NCBI GenBank assembly: GCA_905221605.1
Contig: CAJNDS010001696.1
Coordinates: 1 to 10,654 of the forward strand
DNA: 10,654 nt
Source of the DNA: Symbiodinium natans
Taxonomy: Eukaryota; Sar; Dinophyceae; Suessiales; Symbiodiniaceae
Reading direction: 5' to 3'
The notes under the pieces are model-generated. The model was not told the DNA's origin, made no database searches, and worked only from the letters and a program-made list of their open reading frames with translations. A program made the translations under genes and the position numbers. Positions 1 to 7,972 of the stretch are shown here, in pieces; positions within the stretch are counted from its first letter, which is position 1, and each line of letters opens with the position of its first letter.

Positions 1-20
1 GGGGGGGGGGGGGGGGGGGG
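1..20. repeat. G homopolymer at the window edge
   Basis: The window opens with 20 consecutive G, followed by TGGGTGG. Homopolymers of this kind often stop sequencing or assembly, so the edge may be a contig end and the true length is uncertain. Similar runs occur at 8046-8063 (18 G) and 9196-9205 (10 G). Confidence 0.9.
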
Positions 21-26
21 TGGGTG

Positions 27-54
27 GCTTAAATAGGGTCTATTTGGAAGCTGG
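27..54 (+). repeat. 28-bp inverted-repeat copy, left end
   Basis: These 28 bases are the exact reverse complement of 7940-7967. The core AAATAGGGTCTATTTGGAA (31-49) also recurs in direct orientation at 7861-7879. The core is itself a near-palindrome, with AAATAG and CTATTT around GGT. The three copies bracket almost the whole satellite block. They could be the ends of a large element or a short dispersed repeat; no transposase or target-site duplication is visible. Confidence 0.8.
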
Positions 55-145
55 ACTCGGGTTTTCTTATAGCCATACACGTTTCCACGAGGGTACGCTG
101 CTGTCACGTCAGTCGTACTATGGAGGCCTCAGGAACAAGAACCAG
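55..145. other. Short flank with no recognised feature
   Basis: This is mixed-composition sequence between the 28-bp repeat and the purine-rich satellite. I see no repeat copy elsewhere in the window, no gene and no RNA structure in it. Confidence 0.4.
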
Positions 146-1171
146 GTAGTTCCTCTTTTCTCTTCTCTTTTTCTCCTCAATCCTAAAGTCGAAGGCTCTC
201 GTGAGGAGAAGAGAAGGGAGAGAAGGAGGGAAAGATAAGAGGAACACGATTTTCATGGGAAGAGCCAAGAAAAGAATAGAAGAGAGATAAAACAAGGCGC
301 AAAGAAGATGGTACTCTCCTTTATCTATCCTCTCTCCCTTATCTCTCCGTTCCCTCTGTCTTTTCGAAATGAGAAAAACAAAAAGAAAGATGAAAAGAAG
401 AAGGGTTAGGAAAAGAGCCGAAGAGATAGGCCGAAAAGAGGGGTATGGTGAAGTACGGCAAAGGTCCACGCACAAGGAGTCACCTTCTGCTTACCCTTCC
501 ACTGCTTGATTTTACAAGCTCCTTTCTTGTGTTTTATCAGTTAAAATTAAAAGGAAACAGAAGGAGAGAAGGGAAAGGGAAGTGAGAGAGGGGAGACAAC
601 AAGGAGGCCATTTTAATTTCCTGTGAGTTATCAAAAGGAATGCAATATTATGGGAAGAGCAATGGAAAAAAGAGTGGAAGAGAAATTAAGACAGGAGAGG
701 GAGGTGCAAAAATAAGGCAAAGAGAAGATGGTGCCGTTTTCATCTCACCTCTCGTTCTTATCTTCCTCTTCTCTGGTTCTTTTCCCTGTGAAATAAAAAA
801 CAAAAGGAAGGACAATGAACATATAAAGGAACCCGTTTTCGTTTTCCGTTTGGGCACAAGGAAAAAAAACAGAGGCGATAGGGCGAGAGGAGGGGTTTGC
901 TGAAGCATGGGGAGGGTGTACGGGCAAGGGGCCAACTCCGCCCACTTCCCCCATCCATTGAAAGAGGAAAAGGAACCGGGCCTCCATTCCCCCTCTTATT
1001 CTTCCTTTCTTGCGTTTTTGTCGTTTAGAAGGGAACAGGAGAAGAGGAGGGAGAGAGAAGGAGAGAGGAGACATAAAAAGGGTTGCATTTTTAATGGGAA
1101 GAGCAAAGAAAAGACCAGAAGAGAGATGATGGGAGAAGAGGGGGAGACAAAACAAGGCGCACAGAAAATGG

Positions 1172-1826
1172 GCAGATAAGAAGAGAGGAAAGGGAATGAC
1201 CAAGTACAATGAGGAGTTCTTCAATTTCCCTCCCTATCTCTTATGTTACTTTTCCTTCTTGTGGGGTGTCCCTTTTTCTCTTGAAGATGCAGAAAACGAT
1301 TGAAAAGGACACCCGTTCCATCGCCCATATGTAGGGAAAGAGAGAGAATCATGAGCATCAGCTGGGCTTGCTGCCAATCCAACATGGGCGTCCCTTTTAA
1401 TCGCATTCTGTGTCCTTTTTGCTCGCTTGAAGATGCAGAAAACGATCCAAAAGCACATCTGTTGGAGGAAGAGAGAAGGAGAGAGGAGAGATACCAAGGA
1501 TTGCATATTTAATGGGAAGCGCAAGGAAGAGAATAGAAGACAGATGAATAGAGAAGATGGCGCTCTTCTTTATCTATTCTCTCTCCCTTGTTTCTCCCTT
1601 CCCTCTTTCTTTTCGAAATGAGAAAAACAAAAAGGAAGAACTATGAGAAGGAGAAGAGTAAGGAAAGGAACAGAAGAGATAGGCCGAGAGGATGAATATG
1701 ATGGAGTATTATGGAAATGCTCACGCGCAAGGAGTCACCCTCTGCTTACCTTTTCACTGCTTTATCATATGAGTTCCTTTCTTGTGTTTTATCAGTTAAA
1801 AGGAAGCGGAAGAAGAGAAGGGAAGG
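1172..1826 (+). repeat. Duplicated satellite module, copy 1
   Basis: This block matches 2080-2731 nearly base for base, with about 14 substitutions counted by eye. Copy 1 has a 26-bp segment (within 1195-1221) that copy 2 lacks, and lacks 29 bp present in copy 2 near 2432-2460. The offset between copies is therefore 908, then 882, then 911. Inside the module, the segment around TTGAAGATGCAGAAAACGAT occurs twice about 145 bp apart (near 1280 and 1428), so the module has its own internal duplication. It is much younger than the surrounding monomers. Confidence 0.85.
1263..1314. repeat. Hairpin-forming inverted repeat inside the module
   Basis: GGGTGTCCCTTTTTC on the left pairs imperfectly with GAAAAGGACACCC on the right across a loop of about 24 bases. 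The same structure is at 2145-2196 in the second module copy, with one change in the left arm. No function can be assigned. Confidence 0.5.
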
Positions 1827-2079
1827 GAAGTGAGAGAGGAAAGATAACAAGGATGCTATGTTTCCCGAAGCGTGCTGCAAGGAATAGAAGAGACAGGAAG
1901 CAAGGAGACGGAATCACAAAATAAGCCGCAAAGCTGTACATATCATCTCTCCCTTGTCTCTCCCTATTCCCTTTCGAACTAGAAAAAACCATTCTTGCTT
2001 TTCACAGATAGGTTCCCTCTCTCCTCTTCAGGAAATCCCCTTTCCCTTATGTTGCTTTTTGAAGCGAATAAGAAAAATA

Positions 2080-2731
2080 GCAGATAAGAAGAGAGGAAAG
2101 GGTCAATTTCCCTCCCTATCTCTTATGTTGCTTTTCCTTCTTGTGGGGTGTCCCTGTTTCTCTTGAAGATGCAGAAAACGATTGAAAAGGACACCCGTTC
2201 CATCGTCCATGTGTAGGGAAAGAGAGAGAATCATGAGCATCAGCTGGGCTTGCTGCCAATCCAACATGGGCGTCCCTTTTAATCGCAGTCTGTGTCCTTT
2301 TTTCTCGCTTGAAGGTGCAGAAAACGATCCAAAAGCACATCTGTTGGAGGAAGAGAGAAGGAGAGAGGAGAGATACCAAGGATTGCATATTTCATGGGAA
2401 GAGCAAGGAAGAGAATAGAAGGCAGATGAATAGAGAAGAGGGAGAGACAAAACAAGGCGCAGAGAAGATGGCACTCTTCTTTATCTATTCTCTCTCCCTT
2501 GTTTCTCCCTTCCCTCTTTCTTTTCGAAATGAGAAAAACAAAAAGGAAGAACTATGAGAAGGAGAAGAGTAAGGAAAGGAACAGAAGAGATAGGCCGAGA
2601 GGATGAATATGATGGATTATTATGGAAAGGCTCACGCGCAAGGAGTCACCCTCTGCTTACCTTTCCACTGCTTTATCATATGAGTTCCTTTCTTGTGTTT
2701 TATCAGTTAAAAGGAAGCAGAAGAGAAGGGA
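2080..2731 (+). repeat. Duplicated satellite module, copy 2, cut at its right end
   Basis: This is the second copy of the module at 1172-1826. It stops abruptly at about 2731, where GAAGAGAAGGGAAAAGC passes straight into the first partial unit of the 55-bp satellite. The extra 29 bp relative to copy 1 are bounded by direct repeats of AGAGAAGA, so copy 1 most simply lost them by slippage. Confidence 0.85.
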
Positions 2732-3144
2732 AAAGCAAAAATTGAGCCCAACATTTTAGGACCAGGGCTTGCGATCTGACTCTTTGGAGCAAAAATCGAT
2801 TCCAAAATCTTACGGACCAGGGCTTGCGATGTTACTCTTTGGAGCAAGAAATGAGCCCAAAATCTTAAAGACCGGGGCTTGCGATTTCACCTTTTGGAGC
2901 AAATACTGGGCCCAAAATCTTAGGGACCAGGGCTTGCAATTTGACTCCGTGGAGCACAAATCGACCCCGAAATCTTAGGGACCAGGGCTTGCGATTTGAC
3001 TCTGTGGAGCACAAATCGACCCCAACAACTTAGGGACCAGGGCTTGCGATTTGACTCTTTGGAGCAAAAATCGACCCAAAAATCTAAGGGACCAGGGCTT
3101 GCGATTTTACTCTTTGGCGCAAAAACTGGGCCCCAAATCTTAGG

Positions 3145-3620
3145 GACCAGGGCTTGCGATGTCACTCTTTGAAGCAAAATTGAACCCAAAGTCTTAGGGA
3201 CCAGGGCTTGCGATTTGACTCTTTGGAGCAAAAACTGGGCCCAAAATCTTAGGGAGCAGGGTTTGCGATTTGACTCTTTGGAGCAAAAACTGGGCCCCAA
3301 ATCTTAGGGACCAGGTCTTGCGGTTTGACTCTTTGGAGCAAAAATTGAACCCAAAATCTTAGGGACCAGGGCTTGCGATTTGACTTTTTGAACCAAAAAC
3401 TGGGCCCAAAATCTTAGGGACAAGGGCTTGCGGTGTCACTCTTTGGAGCAACAAATGAACCCAAAATCTTAGGGACCAGGGCTTGCGATTTGACTCTTTG
3501 GAGCAAAAACTGGGCCCCAAATCTTAGGGACCAGGGCTTGCGATTTGACTCTTTGGAGCAAAAATTGAACCCAAAATCTTCGGGACCAGGGCTTGCGATT
3601 TGACTCTTCGGAGCAAAAAC
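3145..3620 (+). repeat. Higher-order block of the 55-bp satellite, copy 1
   Basis: About nine consecutive units here share a diagnostic series of variants with 4242-4710: AAAGTC in place of AAATC, then GAGCAGGGTTTG, then GCGGTTTGAC, then TTGAACCAAAAACTGG, then GACAAGGGC, and at the end CTTCGG followed by CTCTTCGGAGCA. The order is identical in both blocks, which points to duplication of a multi-unit segment rather than chance. Confidence 0.8.
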
Positions 3621-4241
3621 TGGGCCCAAGATCTTAGGGACCAGGGCTTGCGATGTCACTCTTTGGAGCAACAATGAATGCAAAATCTTAGGGACCAGGG
3701 CCTGCGATTTGACTCTTTGGAGCAAAAATTGAACCCAAAATCTTAGGGACCAGGGCTTGCGATTTGACTCTTTGGAGCAAAACTGGGCCCAAGATCTTAG
3801 GGGCCAGGGCTTGCGATGTCACTCTTTGGAGCAAAAAATGAACCCAAAATCTCAGGGACCAGGGCTTGCGATTTGACTCTTTGGAGCAAAAACTTGGCCC
3901 CAAATCTTAGGGACCAGGGCTTGCGATGTCACTGTTTGGAGCAAAAAACGAACCCAAAATCTTAAGGACCAGGGCTTGCGATGTCACTCTTTGGAGCAAA
4001 AATTGAACCCAAAATCTTAGGGACCAGGACTTGCGATGTCACTCTTTGGAGCAAAAACTGGGCCCAAAATCTTAGGGACCAGGGCTTGCGATGTTACTCT
4101 TTGGAGCAAAAACTGGGCCCCAAATCTTAGGGACCAGGGCTTGCGATGTCACCCTTTGGAGCAAAAATTGAACCCAAAATCTTAGGGACCAGGGCTTGCG
4201 ATGTTACTCTTTGGAGCAAAAACTGGGCCCCCAATCTTAGG

Positions 4242-4710
4242 GACCAGGGCTTGCGATGTCACTCTTTGGAGCAAAAATTGAACCCAAAGTCTTAGGGACC
4301 AGGGCTTGCGATATGACTCTTTGGAGCAAAAACTGGGCCCAAAATCTTAGGGAGCAGGGTTTGCGATTTGACTCTTTGGAGCAAAAACTGCGCCCCAAAT
4401 CTTAGGGACCAGGGCTTGCGGTTTGACTCTTTGGAGCAAAAATTGAACCCAAAATCTTAGGGACCAGGGCTTGCTCTTTGAACCAAAAACTGGGCCCAAA
4501 ATCTTAGGGACAAGGGCTTGCGATGTCACTCTTTGGAGCAAGAAATGAACCCAAAATCTTAGGGAGCAGGGCTTGCGATTTGACCCTTTGGAGCAAAAAC
4601 TGTGCCCCAAATCTTAGGGACCAGGGCTTGCGGTTTGACTCTGTGGAGCAAAAATTGAACCCGAAATCTTCGGGGCCAGGGCTTGCGATTTGACTCTTCG
4701 GAGCAAGAAA
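4242..4710 (+). repeat. Higher-order block of the 55-bp satellite, copy 2
   Basis: This block repeats the ordered variants of 3145-3620 at an offset of about 1097 bp (20 units), dropping to 1090 after an 8-bp deletion in the unit near 4475. A few substitutions separate the two copies. Confidence 0.8.
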
Positions 4711-4983
4711 TGAGCCCAAACTCTTAAGGACCAGGGCTTGCTTTGGAGCAAAAAACTGAGTCCAAAATCTTAGGGACCAGGGCTTGCGATTTGACTCTTT
4801 GGAGCAAAAACTGGGCCCCAAATAATAGGGACCAGGGCTTGCGATGTTACTCTTTGGGGCAAGAAATGAGCCCAAGATCTTAGGGACCAGGGCTTGCGAT
4901 GTTACTTTTTGGGGCAAGAAATGAGCTCAAAATCTTAGGGACCAGGGCTTGCGATGTCACTTTTTGGAGCAAAAACTGTGCCC

Positions 4984-5252
4984 TAGTATTGGGGGGAGGA
5001 GGGCTCGTGATTTAGTATTGGGAGGAGGCCCGGGCTCGTAAATTAGTATTGGGGGGAGGCCCGGGCTCGTGATTTAGTATTGCGGGCTCGTGATTTAGCC
5101 CGGGCTCGTGATTTAGTATTGGGGGGAGGCCCGGGCTCGTGATTTAGTATTGCGGGAAGGCCCGGGCTCGTAATTTAGTATTGGGGGGAGGCCCGGGCTC
5201 GTGATGTAGTATTGGGGGGAGGCCCGGGCTCGTGGTTTAGTATTGGGGGGAG
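4984..5252 (+). repeat. 31-bp G-rich minisatellite, about 10 units
   Basis: Units read TTTAGTATTGGGGGGAGG followed by CCCGGGCTCGTGA, 31 bp when complete. Two units near 5075-5110 are internally deleted, and others vary (GTAA for GTGA, GGGAAGG for GGGGAGG). The array starts directly after a 55-bp unit ending CTGTGCCC and ends where GGAGGAGGATG meets the C-rich spacer of the next array. Each unit carries a G6 run and a CCCGGG palindrome. Confidence 0.9.
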
Positions 5253-6439
5253 GAGGATGCCCCAGCCCCCACCCCCCATTTGGAAATAAATGAATTACTT
5301 GAATTAATTGAAATAATTGCCCCACCCCCCCCCTTTGCAAATAAATGAATTAATTGAATTAATTGAATTAATTGAATTAATTGAATTAATTCAACTAATT
5401 CAAGTAATTTATTTATTTCCGAAGGGGAGGTGGAATTAATTGAATTAATTGAATTAATTCAATTATTTCAATTAATTCAATTAATTCAATTAATTCATTT
5501 ATTTCCAAATGGGGGGGATTCCCCAGCCCCCACCACCCCCCCCCTTTGGAAATAAATGAATTAATTGAATTAATTGAATTAATTGAATTAATTGAATTAA
5601 TTGAATTAATTGAATTAATTGAATTTCAATTAATTCAATTAATTTATTTATTTCCAAAGGGGAGGTGGAATTAATTGAATTAATTGAATTAATTCAATTA
5701 TTTCAATTAATTCAATTAATTCATTTATTTCCAAAGGGGGGGGAGGGGTGGGGGCTGAGGAATCCCCCCATTTGGAAATAAATGAATTAATTGAATTAAT
5801 TGAATTAATTGAATTAATTGAATTAATTCAACTAATTCAATTAATTCTTTTATTTCCAAAGGGGAGGTGGAATTAATTGAATTAATTGAATTAATTCAAT
5901 TATTTCAATTAATTCAATTAATTCAATTAATTCATTTATTTCCAAATGGGGGGGATTCCCCAGCCCCCACCCCCCCCCCTTTGGAAATAAATGAATTAAT
6001 TGAATTCAATTTCAATTAATTCAATTAATTCATTTATTTCCAAAGGGGAGGTGGAATTAATTGAATTAATTGAATTAATTCAATTATTTCAATTAATTCA
6101 ATTAATTCAATTAATTCATTTATTTCCAAAGGGGGGGGAGGGGTGGGGGCTGGGGAATCCCCCCATTTGGAAATACTTGAATTAATTGAATTAATTGAAT
6201 TAATTGAATTAATTGAATCAATTCAATTAATTCAATTAATTCAATTAATTCAATTAATTCCACCCCCCCCCCCTTTGGAAATAAATGAATTAATTGAATT
6301 AATTGAATTAATTGAATTAATTCAATTAATTCAATTAATTCAATTAATTCAATTAATTCAATTAATTCATTTAGTTCCAAAGGGGGGGGGTGGGGGCTGG
6401 GGAATCCCCCCCATTTGGAAATGAATGAACTAATTGAAC
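5253..6439. repeat. AT-rich palindrome array with flipping G/C-rich spacers, left part
   Basis: Arms are tandem copies of the 9-mer GAATTAATT that switch at a centre to the complementary CAATTAATT form. Typical outer ends are CTTTGGAAATAAATG and CATTTATTTCCAAAG, so most blocks are nearly perfect palindromes of about 65-120 bp. Two spacers separate them. X is AAAGGGGAGGTGGAATT, at 5421, 5656, 5858 and 6042, and inverted at about 6257-6277. Y contains GGATTCCCCAGCCCCCACC, forward at about 5505-5547 and 5944-5983, and inverted at about 5731-5773, 6127-6170 and 6378-6418. A Y fragment starts the array at 5256. X and Y alternate in order. Open frames rich in ELI and QLI exist on both strands because the 9-mer keeps frame. 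Confidence 0.92.
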
Positions 6440-7161
6440 GAAATTATTTAAACTATCGCGGCTCGATTTGGCCAAATTTTGCCGGGCAGCCTGCGGGCAA
6501 AATTTGGCCAAATCGGGCTGCTTTTCGTATGCCATGAGAAATGCGCGGCTCGATTTGGCCAAATTTTGCCCGGAGGCTGCCCGGCAAAATTTGGCCAAAT
6601 CGAGCCGCGCATTTCTCAGCGCGTACGACGAGCAGCCCGATTTGGCCAAATTTTGCCCGCAGACTTCCCGGCAAAATTTGGCCAAATCGAGCCGCGATAG
6701 TTTAAATAATTTCGGGCCTCCAGAAAGGCGCGGCTCGATTTGGCCAGAATTTGCCGGGCAGTCTGCGGGCAAAATTTGGCCAAATCGGGCTGCTCGTCGA
6801 ACGCGATGAGAAATGCGCGGCTCGATTTGGCCAAATTTTGCCGGGCAGCCTCCGGGCAAAATTTGGCCAAATCGAGCCGCGCCTTTCTGAAGGCCCGAAT
6901 TTTTTAAACTATCGCGGCTCGATTTGGCCAAATTTTGCCGGGCAGCTTCCGGGCAAAATTTGGCCAAATCGGGCTGCCCTTCGTATGCGATGAGAAATGC
7001 GTGGCTCGATTTGGCCAAACTTTGCCCGGAGGCTGCCCGGCAAAATTTGGCCAAATCGAGCCGCGATAGTTTAAATAATTTCGGGCCTCCAGAAAGGCGC
7101 GGCTCGATTTGGCCAAATTTTGCCGGGCAGCCTCCGGGCAAAATTTGGCCAAATCGAGCTG
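6440..7161. repeat. Array of eight 62-bp hairpins with two invertible spacers
   Basis: Hairpins lie at 6459-6520, 6546-6607, 6633-6694, 6731-6792, 6818-6879, 6915-6976, 7002-7063 and 7100-7161. Each is exactly 62 bp: a 25-bp arm ending GATTTGGCCAAATTTTGCC, a 12-bp loop such as GGGCAGCCTCCG, and the complementary arm. The arm contains the 12-bp palindrome ATTTGGCCAAAT. Spacers are S1 (35-36 bp, CGATAGTTTAAATAATTTC then GGGCCTCCAGAAAGGCG) and S2 (25 bp, ending TGAGAAATGCG). The order is truncated S1 reversed (6440-6458), S2, S2 reversed, S1, S2, S1 reversed, S2, S1. The array interrupts the AT-rich palindrome array, and its last arm ends CGAGCTG directly against a G run. Open frames on both strands are a result of the symmetry. 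Confidence 0.93.
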
Positions 7162-7765
7162 GGGGGGTGGGGTCTGGGGAATCCCCCCATTTGGAAATAA
7201 ATGAATTAATTGAATTAATTGAATTAATTGAATTAATTGAATTAATTGAATTAATTGAATTAATTGAATTAATTCAATTAATTAAATTAATTCAATTAAT
7301 TCCACCCCCCCTTTGGAAATAAATGAATTAATTGAATTAATTGAATTAGTTGAATTATTTCGATTAATTCAATTAATTCAATTAATTCAATTAATTCATT
7401 TATTTCCAAAGGGGGGGGAGGGGTGGGGGCTGGGGAATCCCCCCCATTTGGAAATAAATGAATTAATTGAATTAATTGAATTAATCGAAATAATTCAACT
7501 AATTCAATTAATTCAATTAATTCATTTATTTCCAAAGGGGAGGTGGAATTAATTGAATTCATTGAATTAATTGAATTAATTGAATTAATTACAATTAATT
7601 CAATTAATTCAATTAATTCAATTAATTCAATTAATTCAATTAATTCATTTATTTCCAAAGGGGGGGTTCAATTAATTCAATTAATTCAATTAATTCAATT
7701 AATTCAACTAATTCAACTAATTCAATTAATTCCACCCCCCCCCTTTGGAAATAAATGAATTAATT
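7162..7765. repeat. AT-rich palindrome array, right part
   Basis: The GAATTAATT palindromes resume after the 62-bp hairpin array. It opens with a Y spacer in reverse orientation lacking its outer edge (7162-7193), followed by X reversed (7301-7317), Y reversed (7408-7449), X forward (about 7534-7550), a short G6 variant (7659-7670) and X reversed (about 7727-7749). Arms are 9-mer repeats as in the left part, with scattered substitutions such as GAATTAGTT near 7345 and AATCGAAAT near 7483. Confidence 0.9.
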
Positions 7766-7773
7766 GAATTAAT

Positions 7774-7835
7774 TGATTAAATTCATTAAATTCCAGGGGG
7801 AAAGTGGAAATTAAGGAATTTAATGAATTAAATTC
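7774..7835. repeat. Diverged palindrome at the array edge
   Basis: TGATTAAATTCATTAAATTCC pairs with GGAATTTAATGAATTAAATTC across a spacer beginning AGGGGGAAAGTGG. The spacer resembles a decayed X spacer, and the arms resemble decayed 9-mer arms, so this is probably an older terminal unit of the palindrome array. Confidence 0.7.
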
Positions 7836-7860
7836 TGTCTGTGCAACCCTACAGGACCTA

Positions 7861-7967
7861 AAATAGGGTCTATTTGGAACATGGCTCTTGTGAATAAGTA
7901 TAAGTTTTGGGGCCTGTTTTCCTCTTGTAAATACGATTCCCAGCTTCCAAATAGACCCTATTTAAGC
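7861..7967. repeat. Inverted-repeat pair around a 65-bp centre
   Basis: AAATAGGGTCTATTTGGAA at 7861-7879 is repeated inverted at 7945-7963. The right copy extends to 7940-7967, where it is the exact reverse complement of 27-54. The 65-bp centre is single-copy. The structure could fold as a stem-loop or mark the end of a larger element; it has no coding content. Confidence 0.8.
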
Positions 7968-7972
7968 TTCAC

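Larger units (their letters stand above)
146..2731. repeat. Purine/pyrimidine-skewed diverged tandem satellite
   Basis: The stretch alternates GA-rich and CT-rich blocks, and old copies of one monomer can be traced through it. The anchor ATGGGAAGAGC or a close variant starts at 255, 650, 1094, 1512 and 2394, with a degraded copy near 1861, giving spacings of about 350-530 bp. Downstream of most anchors the order is the same: a GA-rich segment containing ACAAAACAAGGCGC, a CT-rich segment, TTTTCGAAATGAGAAAAACA, an AGATAGGCCGA-like segment, then TTTCTTGTGTTTTATCAGTT. Many long open frames occur on both strands here, but they follow from the strand skew and not from a gene. Confidence 0.8.
2732..4983 (+). 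repeat. 55-bp satellite array, about 41 units
   Basis: Each unit begins near GACCAGGGCTTGCGA, continues with TTTGACTCTTTGGAGCAAAA and ends with ACTGGGCCCAAAATCTTAGG. Most units are exactly 55 bp; a few are shortened (near 4470-4500 and 4740). Two positions vary in a structured way: GATTTGAC, GATGTCAC or GATGTTAC after TTGC, and ACTGGGCCC or ATTGAACCC after the A run. On the minus strand the unit is open in most readings, but because 55 is not a multiple of 3 the frame rotates. The consensus hits TAA once per 165 bases, from the CTTAGGG segment, so the peptide-like minus-strand frames are by-products. No matching gene or promoter is seen. Confidence 0.93.

Noticed and set aside
104-2745. Many open frames of 60-160 codons on both strands in the purine-rich satellite
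   Set aside because: They overlap on both strands, are rich in E, K and R on one strand and in L, S, P and F on the other as strand skew predicts, and the duplicated copies show only replacement changes.
2920-4917. Minus-strand repetitive peptides (SNRKPWSLRFW, VKSQALVPKILG types) in the 55-bp array
   Set aside because: A 55-bp period rotates the frame, and the consensus meets TAA every 165 bases; longer frames occur only where that stop is mutated. There is no start, promoter or conserved length.
6440-7161. CRISPR-like array (palindromic repeats with regular spacers)
   Set aside because: The spacers are only two recurring sequences in both orientations, the repeats are 62 bp with long perfect arms, and the context is eukaryotic with no cas genes.
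6440-7161. Bacterial REP/BIME-type palindromic elements
   Set aside because: The plan is similar, but CCCTAAA telomeric blocks and satellite mosaics nearby place the sequence in a eukaryotic nucleus.
6371-7322. Open frames of up to 256 codons with LAKFC and RQNLAKSS repeats
   Set aside because: Equivalent peptides appear on both strands and in several frames, as required by the hairpin symmetry. The longest one runs out into the AT-rich satellite.
5340-7758. ELI/QLI repeat proteins on both strands
   Set aside because: The 9-mer GAATTAATT gives a stop-free three-residue repeat in either strand. Frames are interrupted at spacers and are symmetrical because the DNA is palindromic.
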